21,430 bases of DNA from CAVZLD01 sp964522605 (GTDB taxonomy: Bacteria; Planctomycetota; Planctomycetia; Pirellulales; Pirellulaceae), in NCBI GenBank assembly GCA_964522605.1, contig CAZFWV010000090.1, positions 1-21,430 on the forward strand, in the 5' to 3' direction. A program made the translations under genes and the position numbers. Shown in pieces: positions 15,327 to 21,430 of this stretch (the first letter of the stretch is position 1; each line of letters starts with the position of its first letter). The notes beneath the pieces were generated by a model. It made no database searches, was not told the DNA's origin, and saw nothing but the letters and a program-made list of their open reading frames with translations.

Positions 15327-17219
15327 TCAGTGGGAACGGGAACTTGCGGCCAGTTGCAGTCCCGGACTTTCGACGCGCGTCGGGCTTCGTTCATTGTTGT
15401 CGTGGACCAGGATCCCCTGGTCAGTAACAAAGTAGGTGGCGAAGTCGGCAACGATCAGGTTGAACGCCGTATCCGGTGAGGCGACATTCAGACCATTGAC
15501 CGTCTGGGCACCCTGCATCGTGTGAATCTGATCACCCAGCCGCAGAAACTTCGCCATCCTCCAACCTCGCCCGTTGACCCAAACCGGATGGCCCGTCGTC
15601 AGCTTGAATCGCGTCTCACCCACCTGAACGTGTTGCATGGGTGCTTCGGCGCGCCGCGTCACACCCGCAACCGGTTTGTAGCTTAACTGCCCCGTCGTCG
15701 GATCTTGCGACAGAACACGGTCGCCCACTTCGATCTGCTCAATTGCCACCAGTCCCAACTCGGTCCACACAAGCGTACCGGCGGGAAAGCATTCACTCCC
15801 TGGCGGCGTGGGTACGTACCGATACGCATAGTAGTTCGTCCATCGACGCGTGGGTTTCGAGCGGACCGGCTCGTACTCATTATATTCGCTCCACCAATCC
15901 CACCATGCGGTTGGAGTGCAATCGAGTTGCTGACGCGTCGTCTGTTGCAGAACCTCGTAGATCCGACTGTTCTGCTGGTTTGCCAGAATGTTCCAGGTCG
16001 CGACGCCCTGCTCGATGCGTTGGACCTGATTCACCACGTTCTGCTGTTCGACGCGTCTGCCAATCTGCGCATTGGGCTGACGACGAATAGGAATCGCTAG
16101 TGATGTCAGCTCCAGCTGTCGGTTTTCTCGCTTACCTTCCTGAAATAACAGGTGCTCGTGCAGGATCTGTCCCGCAGGCCCCGGTGTGATTTGAAAAACA
16201 GAGCGAATCGGCGACTGAAATGCGTCCAGCAGCAGCGGTACGAATTCGTGTAAGGGTCGTTTTTCGAGTTGAATCGTTGCTTCCCGACGCACGTTAGGCC
16301 AAGGCGAAACGACCGCATGCCGCACCAACGACTCCGTCGCGTCGATATGATCAATGTTCGCAATGATCCCGACCGCTTCGGAAGCGAGTTGATCGTCGCG
16401 GATCGATAACAACCGTTCGATTGCGGGAATCGCCGCCGGATCGTCGATCTGGCGCAAGGCCGCCATGGCTTCCGCTCGCTGCGTCGGACGAGAACTCTGT
16501 AGCCGGCCGATCCACTGGCCGAGTTCGGCCGACCATTCATGGAATTCCCGCTGCGCGTTCTGCAAGGTGTTCTGCAACTCGCGGATTTCGTGCCGAGTCA
16601 TCAACTGCCCCGCAAATGGCTGCAGATCCAATCTCCGTGCAGCCTCCCGTTGCGCTGCCGGCTCCGCTTCCGAGTTCGTTGCAACGCGCCGCAAATGGAC
16701 GGCAGCTAGATCATCCAACGATTGCGCCTGGCACCAGCTTCCCAGCCAGAGCTCTCGCTCCGCTCGATCAAGCTTCCCTGGACGAATGAGACGGTAGTTG
16801 GTCGATGCAGAATGCGCATCCGCCCCTGACGATTCACGCTCGACGGAAACCCACTGATTGTCTTGCAAGACATAACCAAGTCGTGAGCGCGCTAACGAGC
16901 AATCCGGATCAAACCGCAGGGCGGCGAGCCAAGTGAACTTGGCGTATTTGGGTTCCCCCTCCAAGTCAAACCGAACACCAGTCTCCGCAAGCTGCTGTGC
17001 GCGACGAATCCTCTCCGCAGAGCGGCAGGGCCGCAACCCAACGGGGTGCTTCCGCACCCGGGCAAGAGTCGCTTCCGTTGGTCGCTCGATTTCTTGCCGA
17101 GAGTACGACAGCAGTGCAGAGTCGTTTGGCGCCTCGGCCGTAGCCGATGGGACAGACACCGTTACCAACAGGAAACCAAGGACAAAACATACCGCGAGGA
17201 TCGAGAATGGCCGCGACAT
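15327..17219 (-). CDS. Exported HEAT-repeat protein with C-terminal Hint domain
   Basis: The product has 630 residues from MSRPFSILAVCFVLGFLLVT, a signal peptide ending near ATAEA. AGGAG lies seven bases upstream, while the reading to 17504 adds 95 residues without a ribosome site. Residues about 50-250 resemble planctomycete proteins that weigh cell-load or tetratricopeptide-like segments (FTWLAALRFDPDCSLARSRL, LGYVLQDNQWV). Residues about 260-360 are HEAT-like helical pairs (AEAMAALRQIDDPAAIPAIE, NVRREATIQLEK). Residues 477-608 are a Hint domain: Cys477 in CFPAGTLVWTELG, a TTGHPVWV motif, FNLIVADFATYFV and the end ILVHDN, then 22 more residues. It resembles the pretoxin-Hint type, but no toxin domain follows, so the short tail is all that self-cleavage could release. 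Family parts are confident; purpose is unknown. Confidence 0.85.
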   Translation of the reverse strand: MSRPFSILAVCFVLGFLLVTVSVPSATAEAPNDSALLSYSRQEIERPTEATLARVRKHPVGLRPCRSAERIRRAQQLAETGVRFDLEGEPKYAKFTWLAALRFDPDCSLARSRLGYVLQDNQWVSVERESSGADAHSASTNYRLIRPGKLDRAERELWLGSWCQAQSLDDLAAVHLRRVATNSEAEPAAQREAARRLDLQPFAGQLMTRHEIRELQNTLQNAQREFHEWSAELGQWIGRLQSSRPTQRAEAMAALRQIDDPAAIPAIERLLSIRDDQLASEAVGIIANIDHIDATESLVRHAVVSPWPNVRREATIQLEKRPLHEFVPLLLDAFQSPIRSVFQITPGPAGQILHEHLLFQEGKRENRQLELTSLAIPIRRQPNAQIGRRVEQQNVVNQVQRIEQGVATWNILANQQNSRIYEVLQQTTRQQLDCTPTAWWDWWSEYNEYEPVRSKPTRRWTNYYAYRYVPTPPGSECFPAGTLVWTELGLVAIEQIEVGDRVLSQDPTTGQLSYKPVAGVTRRAEAPMQHVQVGETRFKLTTGHPVWVNGRGWRMAKFLRLGDQIHTMQGAQTVNGLNVASPDTAFNLIVADFATYFVTDQGILVHDNNERSPTRVESPGLQLAASSRSH

Positions 17220-18028
17220 AACCTGACTCCTCTGTTGCCTCGAAAGAAAAGAGGGACGAGATGCCTGTTCCTTCTGTCGGTTGTAGCGTCTTGCACTTGA
17301 ACCGTCAAAAACATCCCGCACCGGATCGCAACCGTCAGGCTGAATCCTGAAACCCGATAGCCACAATTCATCAACGCGGATGGATCGGTGGCGGGGCGCC
17401 ATCAAATGCGAGGCGCGCCGCGGAACGAAACGAAACCGAAGGCAGTTGGAGACGCAACTGGAGATCAAATGCGGCTTGGCTGTTCTGTCGGGAACGTGCA
17501 ACACACCGCCCCCGCTCGGGACAGGTTCTTCTCCGCCATGACAAGAACACCCAACCGCAGACTCTCGCGATTCAAGCGGACTGCCAAACCTGGCCTGCCT
17601 TGTCGCGCCGCTAGCGGGATGAATCGCGTCAAATTGCGCCGTTTCGGCACCTTCGCGAGTCCGCGCAATTCACAAAAAGCGCGAAATAGCCTGCGCTTTT
17701 TGACTCACCCAAACCGCTCGATTTCCGGGGTCTGTGCAACTCGCCAAGGATGACTAGAATGCGACATTCATCGACTTGAAGCCTTGGTCCACCGCCGCCT
17801 CATCGACCGCAGACACGATCCACGGGTGGAACCACGTCGCTTCTCACCACGGAAGACGGAGCGATTCACATCGGGAAGGGAGGACCGAGAGCTGTTGTCG
17901 CTGTCGACACGCATTTCTCCATCGACACGCGCCCAAGACCGGTGAGCTTCGAGCGAACGTCCGGTGCCGTGCCCTCACAGCGCAGGGCTCACGGATCTTC
18001 TCAAGGAATTTCAAAACTGAGGAAACCC
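17220..18028. other. 809-bp divergent intergenic region
   Basis: This region separates the divergent HEAT-Hint and DUF4214-like genes and must hold promoters for both. A perfect terminator-like stem lies at 17673-17702, and TAGAAT at 17755-17760 could be a -10 for the plus-strand gene. The one long plus ORF (17388-17753) runs through the terminator and is Arg-rich, so I reject it. A small transcript ending at the stem is possible. Confidence 0.45.
17673..17702. terminator. Orphan terminator-like hairpin in a divergent gap
   Basis: CAAAAAGCGC (17673-17682) is perfectly complementary to GCGCTTTTTG (17693-17702) around a ten-base loop. The T-run is inside the right arm, so it would work in either direction. 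No protein gene ends here. Confidence 0.6.
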
Positions 18029-19594
18029 ATGTATAGTAGCCTGACAATTCCCTGTCGAACTCTAGCGATCGTGCTGTTTGTCTTGGGCTTTGGGCAACCG
18101 GTGAGCAGTTCTGAACTGAGTCAGTTTCTGCATTCCGTGTTTGATGAACAGTATCAACGAAACCCTTCTGGAACGGATCTGTACTACCACTCCAATATCT
18201 ATCGGGAACAGGGACCCCTCGAGAACTACATCGCGATCTGCTCATCCGACGATTTTTTCTACCGGCAAGCGCATCAAGATCCAACAACCTACATCGTTAG
18301 CTTGTATGACACTTTCGTTGGACGGCGGCCTCGGCCCGACGAATTGGATTTTTGGGTCAACCAATTTCGGCAGAGTGGATCCCCACGTGAATTGTTCGTC
18401 CGCCGGTTCTGCGAGGCGAATCGCGTCAATCAATTACCTAGCTTTCTGCCGACGCAATCCGGATTTCAGACGCCCGCGTCGGCGCCGGAAACTGCGAACC
18501 AGTTAGTTTCCAACATCGAGCTATTCATTAATCTCGTGCGAACCGATCTCGGTGGTTCGGTCTATGCGCGAAACGTGATCGATCAATCTCGACAGCTTCT
18601 ATCTGCCGCGCAGCAGTATCGGCAGATCGTCTTTACACCACAACACACAACCCAGCAGGCGGCCATGGCCCTAGGCAGTATGGATCGCTCACTCCAAGGC
18701 CTGCAGCAGGAGTTTCATCGCGTACCTGGCGTTTCGCTGCAATGCCAGAATGTCTTGCATCAGATTGCGCAGTTGGTCGACGCATCTCGTTACGCAATCG
18801 ACAACCGGACAGGTGGACAGGGATCGCAATACGCGGTTCCAAGCGAGGTCTCTCAGCTGTTGCAGGCGATCCGGCAGTTCACCTACGGTCTGCAGGGCTA
18901 CCAAAACCAGGGTCCTTTTTACACGAATCTGGTACGCGACATCCAAGGACTGGCTGTCCAGATCGAGTCGCTCAATCTGATGCTTCAACAGGGTCAGAAT
19001 CCGAGGAACGTTCGCCAAGCGATGACAGAAATCATGAACCATGCGGGACACATCGCGGAAGGCATCCGCCAAGCGGATATGCAAGTGCAGCGAGGGTGGT
19101 TCAATGTTTCCACCCAACTGCAGCAGACAGCCCAATCGTTAGGTGTGCGCAGCGATTACTATTCTCAGCCAAACAGCCCGGTCGTGATGCACCAAGCGTC
19201 GTGGGTCCAACTGCCCTATCAGCCGGGATCGTCCTACCCTTCGAATCGAAATGAAGAGTGTATTCGCGAGGCCGACCAGCTGATTTCGCAGATTGACGGT
19301 TACACGACTTCGTTGCGGTCCATCGCGTACAACAATCGGAGTGCCGCGCAGATGATCGATAGTCTGCGAGACCTCCGCCATTCCGCCCTCGCCTTGCGAC
19401 AAACCGCATCCCGGGGTGTGCAAGGCAACTCCCTTTCCCGCGCGAGCGACGACCTGATGGCGCAGTACCAAACCACGGCGCGGACGGCGACACAACTGAT
19501 CGCTCGCGATCCAAGTCTGAATTCTCCCCTGCTTTATCAGATTGGCGAACAGATTCAGAAGTTGCGTTATGCGGCGCGCGGAGTTCGATCCTAA
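18029..19594 (+). CDS. Secreted DUF4214-like / helical protein of unknown function
   Basis: The product has 521 residues from MYSSLTIPCRTLAIVLFVLG, a signal peptide ending near VSSSE. GAGGA lies upstream at a good spacing, whereas the reading from 17942 is charged and has no signal. Residues about 70-135 (FYRQAHQDPTTYIVSLYDTF and VGRRPRPDELDFWVNQFRQS) follow the DUF4214 pattern: a short helix, a GR-P-D-E-L-FWV turn and a second helix. DUF4214 occurs in secreted and S-layer-linked proteins. The remaining 380 residues are Gln/Ser-rich amphipathic helices with repeated QLLSAAQQYRQ, LLQAIRQFTYGLQG and LRDLRHSALALRQTA segments, probably a helical bundle or coiled coil. Cysteines are few. The downstream gene starts 67 bases later on the same strand, so co-transcription is likely. 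No function is assigned. Confidence 0.72.
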   Translation: MYSSLTIPCRTLAIVLFVLGFGQPVSSSELSQFLHSVFDEQYQRNPSGTDLYYHSNIYREQGPLENYIAICSSDDFFYRQAHQDPTTYIVSLYDTFVGRRPRPDELDFWVNQFRQSGSPRELFVRRFCEANRVNQLPSFLPTQSGFQTPASAPETANQLVSNIELFINLVRTDLGGSVYARNVIDQSRQLLSAAQQYRQIVFTPQHTTQQAAMALGSMDRSLQGLQQEFHRVPGVSLQCQNVLHQIAQLVDASRYAIDNRTGGQGSQYAVPSEVSQLLQAIRQFTYGLQGYQNQGPFYTNLVRDIQGLAVQIESLNLMLQQGQNPRNVRQAMTEIMNHAGHIAEGIRQADMQVQRGWFNVSTQLQQTAQSLGVRSDYYSQPNSPVVMHQASWVQLPYQPGSSYPSNRNEECIREADQLISQIDGYTTSLRSIAYNNRSAAQMIDSLRDLRHSALALRQTASRGVQGNSLSRASDDLMAQYQTTARTATQLIARDPSLNSPLLYQIGEQIQKLRYAARGVRS

Positions 19595-19661
19595 CATGGC
19601 CGACAACAGCGTCCGGTTTTTCCTGGTTCGATTACGCTGAGTCCTCACAGGAGCGTTTACG

Positions 19662-20918
19662 ATGTATACACGGCTCATTCTCACGATTTTCTGCTTCATC
19701 GTCTGTCTGCACGACGCATCAGCTCAGGAAGCTGTGTCTGCGACGACGCAGACGAACGCGGTTGAACGACTGGATTCGATTGGCCGTCGCATGGAATCCC
19801 ATCTCGCGTCCTTGCCGGCTTACGAGGTCGATGTCAAGCAACAATGGAAAGTGGATGGAGATCACCAAACGCAAGGGATGAATCGTTTCTTGCTCATCCA
19901 TCGACATGACGGCGCCTTCAAGCTAAAAGCTGGAAATGAAGACGGTCAGAATTCGACTCTCACATGTCTCGGCGACGGAAAAACCATCACGCGTGTACTG
20001 GAATTCGAAGACCAGTTCATTCATGCGCAGAAGCCAGGGGGATTGAGTGAACTGCTGCAGGATGTCATGACGGATCACAGCCTGCGGTACAGTGGCCTCG
20101 ATCTTCTATGTCGAGAACATCCACTCCATTACATCATGACGATGGCATCCGAAGCCAAGTACATCGGCGAGGAACAATTGCCGGCAGGCCGCGCGGATCA
20201 TTTCCAGATGGAATGGGGCGAAGGCGATTCTCACCAAATGGACCTGTGGTTTTCGACCGGCGATGCTCCTCTCTTGGTTCGAAGTGCCAGTGCGATCGAA
20301 TTTCAACCGGACGAAAACGTAAAGCATACGATCACCGCAACGGCCGATTTATCCTGGAAGACCGGCCAGCAGTATGCGGACGCGGAATTCCACGCGCAGA
20401 TGCCCACTGACTCCATTGAAGTCGCCGATCTCTACAGTTACCTCGCCGACGGTGGAACGATCGATCTTCTCGGAAAACCCGCCCCGAAGCTCGACCTGAA
20501 GACGCTCGACGGAACCGCATGGAATCTCGAGACACATCAGGGGAAAGAAATCGTTGTGCTCTACTTCTTCGCCACCTGGGCCGCCCCGAGCAGGCAGGAG
20601 GTTCCCGAACTCCTGCAGGCCATGCAGCAACGCGAGGTCAGTGGAGTGGCTTTTTATGCAGTGAATGTGGGGGAATCGGCTGCGGCAGTTCAGTCGATCG
20701 TCGATGCTTACCAATATGACCGCCCGGTCATTCTAGACCCACAACGCCAAGCCGCCAAAGCACTCCGCGTGACTTCGCTGCCGACGATGGTTGTTATCGG
20801 TCGCGATGGCACGATTCAAGCGGCGCATGTGGGCAACACCGCGGTGATCCGGCAGCAGATTCAGGCGGATCTCGACAAACTCATCTCGGGAGATCGCTTA
20901 GTTCCACTCGGCGAGTAG
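19662..20918 (+). CDS. DUF2092 + TlpA-like thioredoxin-fold protein lacking the CxxC
   Basis: The product has 418 residues. Residues 1-22 are a signal peptide ending near ASAQE, and AGGAG lies nine bases before ATG 19662. Residues about 35-255 resemble DUF2092, a lipoprotein-carrier-like beta domain (YEVDVKQQWKVDG, ADHFQMEWGEGDSHQMDLWF and DAPLLVRSASAI). Residues about 270-412 are a TlpA/AhpC-like thioredoxin fold: GKPAPKLDLKTLDGTAWNL, VLYFFATWAAPSRQEVPELL, VTSLPTMVVIGRDG with the cis-Pro, and a final helix. Where active TlpA proteins have WCxxC, this one has W306-A307-A-P-S310, so both redox cysteines are gone. The fold is otherwise intact, arguing for a binding or structural role rather than dithiol chemistry. 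It follows the DUF4214-like gene by 67 bases. Confidence 0.86.
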   Translation: MYTRLILTIFCFIVCLHDASAQEAVSATTQTNAVERLDSIGRRMESHLASLPAYEVDVKQQWKVDGDHQTQGMNRFLLIHRHDGAFKLKAGNEDGQNSTLTCLGDGKTITRVLEFEDQFIHAQKPGGLSELLQDVMTDHSLRYSGLDLLCREHPLHYIMTMASEAKYIGEEQLPAGRADHFQMEWGEGDSHQMDLWFSTGDAPLLVRSASAIEFQPDENVKHTITATADLSWKTGQQYADAEFHAQMPTDSIEVADLYSYLADGGTIDLLGKPAPKLDLKTLDGTAWNLETHQGKEIVVLYFFATWAAPSRQEVPELLQAMQQREVSGVAFYAVNVGESAAAVQSIVDAYQYDRPVILDPQRQAAKALRVTSLPTMVVIGRDGTIQAAHVGNTAVIRQQIQADLDKLISGDRLVPLGE

Positions 20919-20974
20919 CCCGACTTGGCTGACGCGGTCGTGAAGTTCCGCCTGCTGGGGTTTGCCTCAAAATC

Positions 20975-21039
20975 GTAGGCCGACTTGTCTCAATTCGGCA
21001 ATTTCGGCACGTGCGCCGACTTGAGACAAGTCGGCCTAC
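20975..21039. repeat. Large extragenic palindrome
   Basis: GTAGGCCGACTTGTCTCAA (20975-20993) is a perfect 19-bp inverted match to 21021-21039, with a 27-base centre that contains GCACGTGC. It has no T-run. Its sequence type (GGCCGACTTGTCTCAA) recurs in planctomycete genomes to my knowledge. It lies 56 bases after the TlpA-like stop. Confidence 0.85.
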
Positions 21040-21430
21040 CTTGCCAGTGGCATCTTAGACCTACCCCCGGGTTGGCCCGAGCGGACGCACTACGCCGTCC
21101 GCCCCTTCAGGCAATCTTGCTTGCAGGCCATGCGACAGCTTCGTGTCGCGGATCACATTCGGCTCCATTCCGTCATCGGCACCGGACATCGAATGATCTC
21201 TGGAGGCAATGCGGATGGCGTTGTCCCCGTCGACAGCGCGCGTCACCCGAATGTCGATAGCGAACGGCTCGTGAAGGCGACTCATCGACACGTACAGAGC
21301 CACCCCGAGACCGTCCACGAGCTGCTTCGCATCCTGAAACTGCATCTCGAAGACGAAATGCGCTCTAACCGGTTTCAAAACCGGGAGGGCGAGGCTCCCG
21401 CCGAGCCGAAGACGCAGCAAATCCAGGCTC
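21024..21430 (+). pseudogene. Alpha/beta-hydrolase C-terminal remnant (open at window end)
   Basis: The frame opens just after a TGA inside the palindrome's right arm, and the first ATG is at 21130. It reads MRQLRVADHIRLHSVIGTGH, then GGNADGVVPVDSARHPNVDS, then ERLVKATHRHVQSHPETVHE with LLRILKLHLED. This is the C-terminal part of an esterase/lipase-like alpha/beta hydrolase: the D-G-V-V-P strand with the acid and the T-H-x-x-V-x-x-H-P loop with the catalytic His are recognisable. The Ser nucleophile elbow (G-x-S-x-G) and the whole N-terminal half are absent upstream, where the palindrome and the TlpA-like gene lie. The natural end should be near 21350, but the frame continues into a repeat coding REGEAPAEP. 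No minus-strand gene here is convincing. I call a 5'-truncated remnant; the downstream end is outside the window. Confidence 0.6.
21369..21407. repeat. Dispersed planctomycete repeat with two adjacent hairpins
   Basis: CCGGTTT (21369-21375) pairs with AAACCGG (21378-21384). CGGGAG (21382-21387) pairs with CTCCCG (21395-21400), overlapping the first. The core GGGAGGGCGAGGCTCCCG (21383-21400), continuing CCGAGCC, reads REGEAPAEP in the plus frame. That peptide is familiar from many planctomycete annotations. Confidence 0.6.

Noticed and set aside
17388..17753. 121-codon plus-strand ORF
   Set aside because: It runs through the perfect terminator stem at 17673-17702, is Arg/Pro/Ser-rich and has no ribosome site.
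21061..21420. 119-codon minus-strand ORF
   Set aside because: The plus strand encodes recognisable alpha/beta-hydrolase C-terminal motifs through the same bases.
1..21430. CRISPR arrays, tRNA, rRNA and insertion sequences
   Set aside because: No regularly spaced direct repeats, no cloverleaf with an acceptor end, no rRNA-like stretch and no transposase motif were seen on either strand.

Overview
The window looks like chromosome from a planctomycete of the Pirellula/Rhodopirellula type. The evidence is a cluster of hallmarks: PEP-CTERM sorting tails (VPEP, a hydrophobic stretch, then an Arg-rich end), two large secreted proteins whose N-termini carry the short planctomycete extracellular motif (FERLESRLAL, FESLEGRHLL), dockerin-like EF-hand pairs at the C-terminus, Hint domains fused to non-intein hosts, DUF1570-type and HEAT proteins, and the dispersed palindromes and REGEAPAEP-coding repeat common in this group. 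Species cannot be named from the sequence alone.

Layout. 1-147 is the C-terminal end of a PhzF-family gene entering from the left. 148-3545 is a gene-sparse stretch with two PEP-CTERM genes (695-1342, 2235-2912), a decayed PEP-CTERM tail (about 1787-1867) and a dockerin/PEP-CTERM fragment (3021-3545). 3940-5886 encodes a serpin with a complete Hint (intein-like) domain in its reactive-centre loop and a C-terminal dockerin pair. 6521-8377 encodes a parallel beta-helix surface protein. On the minus strand, 8472-10664 is a Tat-exported TIM-barrel glycosidase-like protein, divergent from a GH42-like secreted hydrolase (11161-13524). Two more minus-strand genes follow: a DUF1570-type zinc metalloprotease (13672-14949) and a HEAT-repeat protein ending in a second Hint domain (15327-17219). 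An 809-bp divergent gap leads to two co-directional plus-strand genes: a DUF4214-like/helical secreted protein (18029-19594) and a DUF2092-TlpA-like protein lacking both thioredoxin cysteines (19662-20918). The right edge holds an alpha/beta-hydrolase C-terminal remnant between two palindromic repeats. Two very short ORFs with strong ribosome sites (10799-10924 minus, 15142-15225 plus) are also proposed.

Almost every product has an export signal, so the region reads as a secretome/cell-surface neighbourhood rather than one pathway. The most striking object is the serpin. By counting from the hinge glycine, the Hint domain starts at the P1 position, and removing it would leave a loop of nearly canonical length. 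The second notable structure is a module of about 180-240 bp seen three times (1847-2023, 3528-3766, 5959-6198). It begins in the Arg-rich end of a PEP-CTERM reading frame, keeps the stop codon at the same aligned place and, in two copies, ends in a conserved long-stem terminator. All assignments rest on reading the sequence; no database search was run.
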